Positions 49,240 through 61,549 of a DNA stretch of 64,000 bases are shown one piece after another; within the stretch, counting starts at the first letter, position 1; each line of letters begins with the position of its first letter. The position numbers and the translations under genes were made by a program. The notes under the pieces were generated by a model. That model was not told the DNA's origin and did no database searches. It saw only the letters and a program-made list of their open reading frames with translations. This DNA comes from Hybos culiciformis (lineage: Eukaryota; Arthropoda; Insecta; Diptera; Hybotidae): assembly GCA_964007475.1 (NCBI GenBank), contig OZ023274.1:94373750-94437749 (forward strand). Direction: 5' to 3'.

Positions 49240-49660
49240 CAGGCGCGGATTTACATAACTTTGGGTCCTGGGCGTTTTTTGTAAATTGCGCCCTATAAAT
49301 CATATCAAAAGTTATTTATAATAAATGAAAAAATACTACTAAAGTTAATGTATAAGATATATCTTGATTTTTTAATTTATTAGAATTTTTTTCGTAATTT
49401 TATTATAATAAATTTTTCGAAAACTTCTTCAGACGATATTTTGTCTAACATTTTATTTTCTATTGCTAAGATCGTAAAATCAATCAATTTTTCATCACAT
49501 AAGGTTGATTCTCAAGTAAATTTTAATTCTTTTCAGTGCAGAAAAAGACCTTTCTGCTGAACAATTGGATGCTGGAGTTGATAAAAATATTCTTGCAGTA
49601 ATTTCTATATTTGGATAGACAGCCTGCACATTTTTTTCTTTAATCAATGAATGCAAAGCA
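49240..49660 (-). pseudogene. hAT transposase C-terminal relic with one element end
   Basis: The minus strand reads VYPNIEITARIFLSTPASNC, then SAERSFSALKRIKIYLRINL, a clear hAT dimerisation domain with the S-A-E-R-S-F-S core. A stop and frameshift follow, and the text resumes in another frame as DEKLIDFTILAIENKM. At the plus-strand left edge, CAGGCGCGGATTTACATA followed by GGGTCCTGGGCG looks like a hAT terminus. The opposite terminus was not found. Its sequence type differs from the fragment at 38509-38742, so at least two hAT lineages are present. Confidence 0.8.
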
Positions 49661-50419
49661 TTTATACAAAGCATTTATTAAATTTCACGGAATGAGTTTT
49701 GCGCCCTTTTGAAATGCAGATAGTTTTCACAAATAATTCATTATAAATAATCTCCCAAATACATAATGAAGAGAAATTATTTCAAAATTCAAGAAATTGT
49801 TATTATTGTGTTTCTATTATCATAAGTTAAGTGCTACTATCGAACAATTATTCTTATGAACCATCCTATTTATTTAACGTCATCAGTATAAATTTATACA
49901 TAGATATATGAAGAAAATAACAAATAAAATTATTCAGAAACCATTATGTATTTTATCTGGAATTTTATTTTATATAGTTAGAATTTATACGTCAGCAATT
50001 CATATTATAAACATGTAGTGATGAAATTGAAGAGAAATACTGCTAAATAATATTAGGCTATTAAAATAAAAGTGAAACACTTTTTTAACTGTTTTACCTA
50101 AATGAATCATTTTTTTTTTAATAATTACAATTATTTTGATAAGAAAGATATTCCAATCATTAAAAAAGAGGAATTTTAAACAAAAATCCTTTAGAAAAAT
50201 GCTGAATATCTCTAATTTTTTGTTTAGATTAGAAATTTTTTACTATCTTGAAAAAGATAGTTGTAGTTAAATTTATGAAATTTCATTTATCTATTAAAAA
50301 TATTTTAATCATGCCGGTAAAAAAAATATATACTTGACTGGATAGTACCAGACTGAGAAAATTTTGTTGTTTTTATTATATACATAAGCTAATTGTATGA
50401 AACAAAACATTATGCTTTG

Positions 50420-50745
50420 ATTTTTTATTACTTATTTACTTCAACGTCACACCCATTCTTCGTCAAAATTCCCAGATATGATAGAACGAGCTTCGGAGAT
50501 TCGTTTTCAATTCGCACCTTGAGAATGTGGAATGCTCTCCCATCAAAACTGTTCCCGACAGCTTGCGGACGCTTGATTTACGACTTGCGCCTCTTTAAGA
50601 AGGGTGTAAATGATTATCTACTAACTCTCCCACTTTCTAATCCCGTCTAAACTTCCTGTCCTCTTTACCAAATACATACTTCTTATAGTATAAAAGGTAT
50701 CCCACCTAGTGATTTGGTAACTAATAAAAAAAAAAAAAAAAAAAT
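50420..50745 (+). pseudogene. 3' end fragment of a jockey-like retrotransposon
   Basis: The frame ending at 50650 reads VKIPRYDRTSFGDSFSIRTL, then RMWNALPSKLF and LRLFKKGVNDYL. This is the conserved C-terminal tail of jockey-group reverse transcriptases (F-x-x-S-F-S-x-R, W-N-x-L-P, F-K-x-x-V-x-x-Y-L). About 80 bp later an A-run (50728-50746) could be the poly(A) tail. Upstream RT domains are absent, as expected of a 5'-truncated copy. Confidence 0.75.
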
Positions 50746-51114
50746 AAGATAATGTCAAAAAACGTGATGAACGTCCGTCGGGTAAAAATCGTAATAGCAA
50801 AAAGACACCCGTTGAACTATCTTTTTTCAAACACATACAATTATGTACTATCCAATATAATATCTGCGTAAAAATCAAAATCATTATAAAGATCTTGATT
50901 GAAATCATGATACTAAAAAATTACTCGAGGCTAGGCATCTTCTATCTAACATAAATAAAAACACATGATACTATTATTATAGTTTATGTACTATAAAATG
51001 TAGTCTCTGCGTAAGTATTTATCTTTATTTTCTTAATAAATTGCTTAGAAATTTAATTAATACAATTAGAAGCAGATTGATGGTACCCAAAATGATTTAT
51101 TATCTACTTAATAC

Positions 51115-51405
51115 ATGAACCTATATATAAATCTTAGCATTGCAATACATTTTAAATATAACAATACTTTTATGCCAAATATTACGGCAGTATTACTACA
51201 TCAGAACAATCCTCATGAACTATTTAACGGACGCTATGAGGTACACCAATTGGAACAAACAGAACTGTTTACTGAGGAATGCGTTGATTTGATCTCTGTC
51301 TATTTTTCCTGTTATTTTGATAGTCACCCGATTCTCCAGTGCTTAGTCCGTATAACTTCATTTATTGCTCGTAATATTATCTGTTTAGTATCTATTTATT
51401 TTTAA
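51115..51405 (+). CDS. hypothetical open frame with coding-like composition
   Basis: A 96-codon frame with an internal ATG at 51172 that opens MPNITAVLLHQNNPHELF, then YEVHQLEQTELFTEECVDLI. Unlike the Phe/Lys/Ile-rich chance frames elsewhere, it uses Glu, Gln, His and Leu in a balanced way. The stretch from YEVHQLEQ to SHPILQCL loosely resembles the first segment of insect GNAT-type N-acetyltransferases, but no acetyl-CoA motif is present and I cannot assign a family. It might be a single exon, a decayed exon or chance. Confidence 0.25.
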   Translation: MNLYINLSIAIHFKYNNTFMPNITAVLLHQNNPHELFNGRYEVHQLEQTELFTEECVDLISVYFSCYFDSHPILQCLVRITSFIARNIICLVSIYF

Positions 51406-52346
51406 TCAATCTCGATTTTATTACAATTTTGCCTTCTTGAAATATATTAAAAATGTATTCCTATTAATACATTATAATATCATAGCTTTGGTCATTATCA
51501 CAAAAGAGCTTAGATGACTTTTAATATTTTTGAAAGAAAATCCCATTATAATATAATATTAATATTTTTAATGGACTTGATAAGAAAAAGTATATTATGT
51601 ATAAATATGTATTTTATTATACATTCAAACATACGTGTAAGTAGTTTCATGCTGAACTTAAATAATGGAAAATAACTTTTTTTCAAATTTTTATATCGGT
51701 AGTCCTAAACACGATTTATTTCCTAGCAGCGTTATATGTGAAATTGACACTGTGTTTTTAGATCTTAATTAAATAATAATACCAAACATTTACATAATAG
51801 ATGGTTGCAAATTTATTCCCATTAAAATTTTAATTGTATACAAAAATATTACAATGTATGTAAAAATTAAAAATCATTCAATTCAATAAAAATAATATTT
51901 ATAAAAGATAATTAGTGTATATATACCCAAAAATCATAATATTTTAATCTTAATTAATTACATATAATTCGAGCACTGGTCGTTTACGAACAGCACTCTA
52001 CTTTTAAATGCGTTACATGACATATTAATTACATTGAAAAACGTAAAGTAAGTAATTAGATTTATTTTTTTTTAAATGCACATTATATGTATATTTTGAA
52101 TATATTTAAAAAAAAAAACAAAGAATATTTTTTTATGTTACTTTTACATAAGGCTTATTTACGAAAATACAATGTTTATATAGAACTTTAGTTATTTTAT
52201 GGACGCTTTTAATTTCTTAAAGGCACCAAAAATTTTTAAGTTTAATTTGTTTTTGTGTCAATTCGCTGTGAATTTTGTTTAAAAAATATTTCTTCAATTT
52301 CTGTCAATTCGTAATGGACTTCGTTAAAAAATATTTCTTGGATTTT

Positions 52347-55300
52347 TTAAGATTTGTAGGCTCCAATAAATGCGCTACAATTAGGACAATAATGATTAGC
52401 ATTTTGACATGAATCAACACAATATGGAACACAAGTACATGGCCAGCTAAAAAGAAAAAATTATAATATTAATTTATTTATTATTTTTTAAATAATATAA
52501 ATTGAAAAAGTTTAATTAGTATTAATATAAAAATTTATTATTGTATATCTTAATTATAATTATAAGCAGACAAAATTGATCCTAAAAAGTGCAAAACTTC
52601 AAGAGAAATAAATTAATACACTAAATTACGTCTTATAAACATCTGCTAAATATTTGAAATGTCTACATTGAGCTATTAAAAAAAAATTAAGCTGAGATTA
52701 CCAACATTATTATATTATGAAATTTTAATGAGATAATTCTTGTACTGTTGTACACTTTATTATACGATTATATTCTAATAACTTACTATTATATTTAATT
52801 AAATTGTAGATTTTATTCTAAAACTGAAGCCTATAGGTTAAAAGTAGCATTAAATCTGAATTTTATATGAAAATAAAAAAGTCAACGTTATTAAATTTAA
52901 ATCTTTATTCAAAAGATTGAAAATTCTTTCTAAAAAACATTTTTGCGTAACTACATGTTAAAAATATTATATTTGTTAGATTTTATGTCAATTTTATATC
53001 AAATCCAACCATTTATTTGAATTGAAAATGTGTGAATCCCAATAAATGTTTAATCTTAAATATTTTTTGTATAGAACTATATTTGGAATGCATATGTACC
53101 CATTATTATTATTATTTCTAATTAAAATTTAAAACAAGTTTCAATTTGGCGTAATTTCTAAGAATTCTCATTATCTATATAATAATTTAATAATACATGA
53201 AGAAATTTTCGTACATTTCTTTAGGTGCCGATTACGACTTTGTTTCTCAACCAAATTGGATACTTTTTTTTTAAAGAAAAGTGTTAGAAGTTCTATTTGA
53301 AGTGTTATAAAAAAAATTAAACAAAGTTAATCTTCACAATTGAAATAGTACGTGAAGATTTGAGACTTTGTTTCGAAACCAAATCGGATGTTTTTTTTTT
53401 CATAGAAGGGTTTTTCGGGTACGGCCGTGTGATAGACCATACTTGCATCATATCGGATTGCGACAAACCCGCGATACCTCGAAAAACCGCATAATTGTAT
53501 TAAATAAAAAATATTTTTACTCCAATTTCGAATACAAAGAAATAATTGATACCATCTTTTATTTCTTAAGTATTCAATAATAAAATATTTTTACCCTTTC
53601 CGCGATGACATCATTTATTTTTGTTTGGGAATAGTGTTAATAAATATTATAACAATACATATGTAGGTAGTATAGATAAAAGTATAACAAGAAACATAAA
53701 AAATACATACATTTCTTATCAATTTAAAATTAAAAAAAAATAAATAAATAAAAATTAAACAAGAATTTATTTTTTTAAATTGAAAAACAAATTTTTATAT
53801 TGTATTAAAATTAAAGCTGCATTCAAATTAAGTATTAATCGTATATATGATTATTTAAGTAAAAGAAACCTGAAACTTTATGGTTCGTTGAGATATGAAT
53901 TGAATTATCGACAGGCGGCGCGGCGCGGCAGACCGTAAGAATCAACCAATAATATTTTTTTAAATTATATAATTATTAACTAAATGATTTGCAATTTAGA
54001 AATTTTATTTAAATTATAAGAAATAATGTAATAATGTTATTAATTTCCATGAAAAAATTATATCAATAATAATAATGTATTTAATTTTTTAAGTCGCTAT
54101 CTACTCCTAAATTTTTATTCTGTTTTTTAATTTTTCCTATTTTAATAGAACTTACTATTACTAAAATTAAATGAAGTAGGGTGATGTTTGTCGCCCTATC
54201 TTTGAAGTAGGGTGATGTTTGTCGCCTAATCTTTGTTTTAAAAATAATACTCTTTAGGTAAAAAGGAAGCTATGTGAGGATATGAATTATGGTATATTTG
54301 AACGATTACACAAGGTTACCGCTCGAAATTTCAATTGACGAATAAATATAATCAATTTAAAAAAGTTCAATTCAAAGGTTCAAGGGCAATTCAATTTAAA
54401 ATATCTCAATTTAAAAAAAAAAATGAAAATAAAAAATAAATTCTTTTGGCAGGGCAGCAGCTACATAAGTTTAATACACACAACCAATACAAATAAAAAT
54501 AAGTAACATAAAATTTTAATTTTGATGGTGATCTTGTTTTGAATTTCAATTAAAATCAATGATTACAATATTCTTTCGATGTGAGAGAAAAAAATGAAAT
54601 AAAAAATCCAGATGTTATTCTTTTTTTACTTCATACAATTTAGATACTATCATATAAGATACTTAAGGATCTTTTTTTTTTTGCAGTATTTTATCTTAGA
54701 GAGTACCTAACTTTTTTTTTCTTGAGAGATATTTTATATTCTTATATGAATTCAATATATAAAGAGAGCGTTCACAGTCAGCACTCATATAGTTAGTAAT
54801 AGTTTGAAGAATTGAAGTTTATTGATTGAAATCATAATGAATATTAGACGAAAATTTTATGTTGCGTGCGTTTTATGAAAAATCGCATTAGAGTTACACT
54901 ACCGTATCATGAGAGAATAAACTGTATTCTCAATTCTTGAGAGATTTAATAAAAAGTAGTTTTAATTTGAATGGTTCAAAAATAAATTAAAGTGGTTTCA
55001 TTGGTGTTGATATATTTTTTTTTTATTAATTTATTAAATTTTATTCATTTCGCTATTTGCTTGTTATTTTTTTTTTTATTATTTATTTAATCTATATTTA
55101 TTATTATTTATTGATCTTATTATTTATTTATGTTTATTATTAATTATTTTCTAATTTGTTTAGCTTCAGTTGTGTTGTATCTACAATTATTATTATTATT
55201 ATTATTTTTTGTTAGTTGATTTAATTTTTTTTTTTTTTAATTTGTTTTAGCACTTTCTTTTTTTGTTGCTTATTTATTTAATTTCTTAATTTATATTATC

Positions 55301-55804
55301 TACAACAAAAAAATTGTTCAATTTAATTTAGTAGACCTATTGTTATATTAATTTATTATTTTACACACTAGCACATTTTATGTAAAAAAAAAACTCTATA
55401 ATAAAATTATATGTTTATATGTATTGTTTTTAAAATTATGTAGATATACATAAAAAAATTAATTCTTACCATAATAAACAAAGTAATAAAGCCATTAAAT
55501 GAGTTTTTGTGGATGCTTCATACTTAACATCGGTTCTTATTTCGGCATGACATGATGGGCATATCATAACCATTGCACTGGGACCGACTGGAGCTGGTGC
55601 TACTACAGCCTGAATAAGCATTGGTTGAATTTGTGGTTGCATTTGTGGTTGCATTTGTGGTGGATAACCTTCTGATGGATGCACAAAACCTTCCGGTGGA
55701 TGTGGATAACCAGCCTGTGGTCCTGTTGGATTATACGGCGGCGGTACATCTGGATACATTTTTGTTTTATCATTTAGCTGAGCTTCCGTATGTTTTGATT
55801 CCAT
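52347..55804 (-). CDS. LITAF-domain protein with PPPY-containing N-terminal arm and 3-kb intron
   Basis: Exons 55804-55470 and 52446-52347, phase-2 GT-AG intron of 3.0 kb. The 144-residue product starts MESKHTEAQLNDKTKMYPDV and has PPPYNPTG at about residue 21, a Nedd4-type WW ligand. Then come GYPHPPEGF and a short QMQPQMQPQIQP repeat, and the linker AVVAPAPVGPSAMV. The domain: CPSC, YEASTKTHLMALLLCLL, CWPCTCVPYC, HYCPNC and a GAYKS tail. It is closest in the window to the gene at 43399-45133 (shared CPSCHAEIRTDVK and CWPCTCVPYCV), with which it forms a tandem pair on the same strand. The predicted role is endosomal sorting with ubiquitin ligase recruitment. Confidence 0.93.
54172..54233. 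repeat. 31-bp tandem duplication
   Basis: Two adjacent copies (54172-54202, 54203-54233) of a unit starting TGAAGTAGGGTGATGTTTGT, one to two mismatches, inside the 3-kb intron of the LITAF gene at 52347-55804. Confidence 0.9.
54756..54878 (+). promoter_or_regulatory. possible intronic TATA promoter with a 13-residue open frame
   Basis: TATATAAAG (54756-54764) is followed after about 15 bases by CAGTCAGCACTC, resembling an arthropod initiator at roughly +1. An ATG at 54837 opens a short frame MNIRRKFYVACVL before TGA. Spacing fits a core promoter on the strand opposite the LITAF gene whose intron contains it. Base composition is AT-rich, so chance is a serious alternative. Confidence 0.25.
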
Positions 55805-58800
55805 TTTAAAAAGTTTTCTCTAAAAAAATCGAAAATTAAAAATTTTTTGGAAAAAAAAAAAAAATTACTTTAAAACACGTTTTATGTTTTTTATGTTTTT
55901 TAATGTTTTTTTTTCTCTTTTTTTTATTTAAAAATTCTTGGCAGAGCTCTAGCTGTACTCAGTCCGAATATTAAATTAATACTAAAAATAGTTTTCATTT
56001 TTTTTTTCTTCTTTTTTTTTTTGTTTACAAAATGATTGTGTAGCGAGCGAGCAATATTATGGAGTTATTTTTGGTTTGGAAGTATTATATATTTTTACCA
56101 CGATCAATGTATATAGAATTCTTCAAATAAAATTAAATCAAAAAAAAAAAAAACCTGAATATTTTTTGGCAAAAATTTTTTTTTTATACATACTTCTTCT
56201 TATTTTCCTGTAAATATATTATGCATGCTATTGTATAAAAATGATTTTTGGTGAATGTTTAATAAGTTTTAGGAATTTTCGGGGTGGTTTTAAAAATTTT
56301 TTTTTTTTTTTTTGCATAAAGATTTTTGATTAAATTTCATTGAGAAATTTTAGATATTTAATTTTTATGTGAAAATTTTATTTGTATTAATTATTTTGCT
56401 ATTTGGTAAAATTGTAAAAAAAAAATTGGGAGCCAAATATTGAAGCATATGCATTGACTATTTATAGGTCTAAGATTGACTTGAGCAAATTGAATCTTTT
56501 CGTTAACTTAGGTATAATATGAACGTTGTCACAACCTGACATCCAAAATGACTCTAATAAAAAAAGAAAATAAATTCTCGAACTTTGTATTATTTCGTTT
56601 TTTAAGAAATTGCGATTTTTAATCAATTAAAAACTGTCTAAAGATATTAGGATTTATGCGCTTTGAAATTTTCACATGAAACAAATTAAATATAACATAA
56701 TGGTATAACATAATAAATATAAACATAAATTATTGTTTTTTTTTTTAAACTAAATAGTGCATAGAAACATGATGTTCTTTCAAAACTCTTGAACTGAAAT
56801 TCTAAATATAATATTGAAGCAACAATTGTTTTTTATTAATTTTATGAATAACAATTTGTTCTGTTTTTTGTTAATAAATAAAGTCATTGAAGGGTTTCCT
56901 GACAATATAAAAATAATGAATAAGTTATTAACTATATCTAGCTGCAATTATAATATCGCGGTTTCGGTTTTGATTCCAAAAAACTTGTAATAAAAAAGCT
57001 CATTCAATTTATTATCACCAGAGTGCCATATTTCAAGCTCTTTTTAAGGTTTAATATTGTATAAAGTAGAAAAATTTTCACGCATAAGGTTTTGTTTCGT
57101 TTTTTTTTTTTTTCCTTGTTTCTAATTAAACGATAAACCTACGGATGAGAAGTTGCGGCGATTTAACTGCATAGCGGAATACAAAAAAAAAATTAATATT
57201 TTCAATTTTGGAAACACTATTAACAAGCTCAAATTTAAACAAGTGTTTTTTTCATCTAAATACTACGTTCGTTAATATTTATATTATGTAGCAGCTGTCA
57301 TGTTTTATTCTTTTGTTCGAATCGAATCCATATTGATAGTTATATCTAAATTGCCGCGAGAATCATAAAGGTATTTAACATTGAAATTATTAAAGATAAT
57401 AATTATTAATTTTTTTTTTATATTAATTTGATTAAATATTATGAACTGTTAAAACAAGGCGTGGGCTTCATATAATTTTTTTTTTTGTTTTCTAATATAA
57501 AATTATGTTTTCTACCAAAAAAAAAAAAAATTAGTAAAAGCTTACTTCAAAAAAACACAAAAAAAATACAAATTAAATTAAAATATTTCAAGCTAACTAA
57601 ATGAGTTTTCACCAAATAATTAGAAGCAACTGAACACATATTTTTTTTTGTGAAGTTTTTTTTTGCCAAAAAGGAAAAGAAAAAAAAAACATAATGTTAT
57701 CAGAATGAAAGCTTTTAAGTATTTAGTTCCTGCTGTTCCAAGAAGATGAACAAAAAATTTATCAGCTATACTAAAACTTATCTTTTTATAAGCTTTATTT
57801 TTAATTTTTATTTTTCGCATACATGCAAATTTCAATGAAGAATAAAATGATAAAAAAGTTATTTTTTTTTATTATTTATTTATAACTTTATATAAAGCTT
57901 ATTTGAAGCTACTGTGTGAATTCGAAAATTTTGTTTTAATTAAATTTATAATGAAATGTTTGAGATAAAAAGTCAATTTGTTAACATTACGAGTATTAAA
58001 AAAAATATAATAGTTGCATACCACACAAACTCTAATTTCATAAATTGCTGATTCAATTGAATGCGCCTATCGATTTAGAATCATTTTCGTGGAAGAGATA
58101 TATTTATTCTTAATTTGAATACGCTTCAATTTAATAAAGTCATAAGACCCCTGTTTTGAGTTACCGATAAGAATTTTTCACTGTTACCACATACATACTT
58201 ATAATTAGCATTTAATAAAAGAATTGTATAAAAAGCGAGATAAAAATTGTACCAAAAATATGAAATTTGCTAATTCGTACAATTTTAGGCGATTAGAAAA
58301 AATTTAACTTCGTATTTTTGATTAAATATCATAAATTAGGCGTTGAAAGGAAATGTGCTTCAAGTAAAAAGAATTTCAAGATTATGCTATCAATTTGTAA
58401 TGTAATAAAAGTATTTTTAGATAGGTAAAAAAAAAATTCTTAATTTTAAATTCTAGTTTCAATGAAAATTTTACGAATTTAGCGGTAAAGGTTATATAGG
58501 AGAGTTTGTTTTTCTTCAATTTTAGGAATTTCTTAACAGAAAAATATTCCAAGATCAAAACTAATATATAGAAATACATAGTGTTCTATATTTCAGTTCC
58601 TTTTGATGTAAAAGATGACAAAATTTGATATAATTAAATTTTATTTTGGAATTGTACAAAAATGAGCTAATTCTAATTTTTTAATTTATTGAAGACCAAA
58701 GTTTTTTTTTAGTATTCTCTTACATGGAATTAATATGTTGTGAAAATAAGAATATTTTATGTGTACTTTATATTAAAACATAAAAACATCTCATCCTTTA

Positions 58801-60711
58801 AATAGCATACATAATATGCAAATTTATTTTTATTCTTTTATTTGAGGAGTGTTCCATTTAATACGCCTGACCATTTTTTAATCTTGAAAATTTTTGAAAA
58901 TTAATCAATGAAAATTTACAAGAACTATTGTGACTATTTTAGTAACTATTTAAAAAATGACAAAAGAAAGAAATTGCAAGGATTTATGTATTGTTAAATA
59001 AATTAATACATACTATATAATATAGAATCAGTTCTTTTCTTCAACTTATTCAAATATAAACTGTCGAAGGTTATACGTTTCCAAAAAAAAAAATACACAG
59101 CAATAGTTTTCGTGGCAAAGGAACCAATGCTCAGCTTTATGGTTATTTTAAAAAAGGAATAAGCAAAGAAAATGTAATAAAAGAAAAATTCCCTTTAGAA
59201 ACTCCAATATTTTACAAAATTATTCTAATTTTAACTTTAACCCTTAAGGTAATTTTAGAATCTTTCACTGCCATTGTTTCTATCGCAGGCTTGCAGAGAG
59301 TTACTTTATTTGTCTGTGAAATTTTTTTATTTTTATTTTGATATACCTACATTTTTGTTTGGAAATCTTTACTTTTAATTCGTACTATAGTGTACTATAA
59401 TGTACTATAGTGTTTTTTTACAATGTGGCCCTTATCAACAGAATCAGAATTGGTTCATAATGATGATGACTTTTCTTAGAAAATATAAATTAATTTTTTC
59501 TACATAAAGTAGTTTTCATTTTTGTCATTTTCATTCAAAGTAAATATTTCAAATATTTCCAGCTGCTTTAAGAAAAATTGCTACTTGAACTTCGTGGTTA
59601 GGTTTTGATAATTCAACCGATGTAGCAAATAATTCAAATTTTATTTGCAACGATTTCCATCCAATTTAAGTTCTTCCACCTTTTTCATAAAATCCATATT
59701 TTTTCTTAATTAATTTATAATAATTTTATAAAACACTTATAGTAGAGATAACACTTATAGAACCCCTGTGTTATACATATGTATAGAAACTGTGTTATCT
59801 TAAATTATATTTATTTTTCTACTTGAATTTTACTTTTCAGGTTGCGCTATCTATCAATAAATCGATTTTTGTTAAAATTGAACTTATATACTGGAACTTA
59901 TACGTTACTGCTAGTTCACAAATTTATAATAATGTCTAAGTTGTGGCTATAATAGACAACTTAATTTTATAATTTTTTCAACCAATCGAAGTTATGAGTA
60001 TCAGATGAACTTTTTCCAAATTACTTGGTGTGCATGATATAATAAAGTATGTGTAGGCGTACACGAATACGAATATACTTTGAACTAAAATTCTAATTAG
60101 TACAGATATTTTATAGTATTGTAAAATTATTTTTCAAACCAAGATTTTTCTTGTGAACAATAAAAAATAATTATGCTTCAACAGAATTATAGTTTATGAC
60201 GAACAACGCAAAAAAAAATATGCTGAGCATTGAGTATTGCTTTTTTAAAAAGAATTTTATCACATCAGAGACCTAAAACGATTAAGACTTTCAGTTTAGA
60301 CTAAAATCTCATATAAACAAATTTTTGTTTATACAAATATTAAAAAACAATAAAATTTTTTGAAATCTTAGTAGATTTATTTTTGATTTATTATTAAAAT
60401 AATACGTTATAAGCAATTTGTTGGGTTATGCAAAGTTGAAAAAATATATAATATACAAGTTAAATTGAGCAAATCTTAATTTTTTTTTTCAATCACAATC
60501 AATTATATTTAATACAATATTTCAATAAATAAAATTTTGTAGAAGTTTATGTTATATACTTTGGAAATCATTTTTCCAGTAACACTGTGCAGTATATCGA
60601 CTATGGGAAATTTGTATAAATCAGAATATTATTTAAATTACAGTATTTATATCACTTTGGTGATAATTTTTCTTCTTTTTTTTTCAAAACATTTAAAAAA
60701 CATGCATCCAT
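55805..60711. other. 4.9-kb intergenic region, one coding-like relic
   Basis: Mostly AT-rich with long poly(T) and poly(A). The only stretch with protein-like composition is 59090-59235. No LITAF exon, TIR pair or RNA gene was seen. Confidence 0.5.
59090..59235 (+). pseudogene. short coding-like relic of unknown origin
   Basis: About 48 open codons reading IHSNSFRGKGTNAQLYGYF, then KKGISKENVIKEKFPLETP and IFYKII. The composition and the pattern (basic start, G-x-S-x-E-x-V, T-P-x-F-Y-K-I) suggest a helix-turn-helix piece as in some transposases, but I do not recognise the family. No start codon or splice sites are evident. Confidence 0.3.
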
Positions 60712-61549
60712 TTAACTTTGATAAGTCCCAATAAATGCATTACAATTCGGACAATAGTGATTGGCATTCTGGCAAGAATCCATGCAATATGGTAAGCATA
60801 CACACGGCCAACATCTAAAACAAAAAAAAAATTAATTAAATTATTATTATAAAAATTATAAAAGCAGTTAAATTTATATGAGTTAATTTTTTTTTTCCGC
60901 AAAATGTTTATTCTGAAAATAATTACTGTTTTCGTTAGCGTGTTAGTCATAATCATTATAATGAAAATAATATGAATAAAAAAAAGTAATATCAATATAA
61001 TAAAGAGATAATAAACATGATAAGAAAAAAAGAAAAATGGACAAGTTGGAAATATTGGGAACATATATAATAGGGGAAGCACTGTTTAAATAATAAAAAG
61101 TAAAAAAAAAAAAAATTCAATTAAGTGTGTCGAATAACGAATGAAAATATGGATTTTCGAAATTCCTCTATAATTTTCAAAAATATTTCAAGGGTTTTGT
61201 ATTGACAAAATCTTTTAGTATAGTTTCAAATCAATATAGGTACTTACACACAGCAGCACAAACATAAAGCAATCAAATGGGTTTGAGTATTTGGCTCATG
61301 TTTGATGGCCGTTAAAATTGATGCATTACATGATGGACATGTCGTATGAAGCGGATCAGGACCAACAGTTCGTGGTGGTGCCGCCTGAACTACAATTGGT
61401 TGCTGTGTTATTACAGGCTGGCTTGGATATTGTGGATTCGGTTGTGGATAAGGATATTCTGGTGCTTGTTGAGGATGTGGATAATATCCAGTTTGGGTAT
61501 GTGGATAACCACCTTGTGGAAGATTGGGATAGATATCAACTTTATCCAT
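60712..61549 (-). CDS. LITAF-domain protein with Tyr/Pro-rich arm lacking PPxY
   Basis: Exons 61549-61248 and 60814-60712, phase-2 GT-AG intron. The 134-residue product starts MDKVDIYPNLPQGGYPHTQT; the arm repeats YPHP, YPYP and QYP units but contains no PPxY, unlike its relatives at 43399 and 52347. A linker VITQQPIVVQAAPPRTVGPD leads into the domain: CPSC, IKHEPNTQTHLIALCLCCC, CWPCVCLPYC, HYCPNC and a GTYQS tail. An earlier in-frame ATG at 61585 would add 12 Phe/Lys-rich residues; MDKV is preferred as it fits the family. Likely an endo-lysosomal zinc-binding membrane protein, but Nedd4 recruitment is less likely than for the PPPY genes. Confidence 0.93.

Noticed and set aside
53368..53580. 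70-codon frame in a GC-richer patch
   Set aside because: No recognisable domain; neighbouring repeats of TTTGTTTC-AACCAAAT suggest repeat debris.
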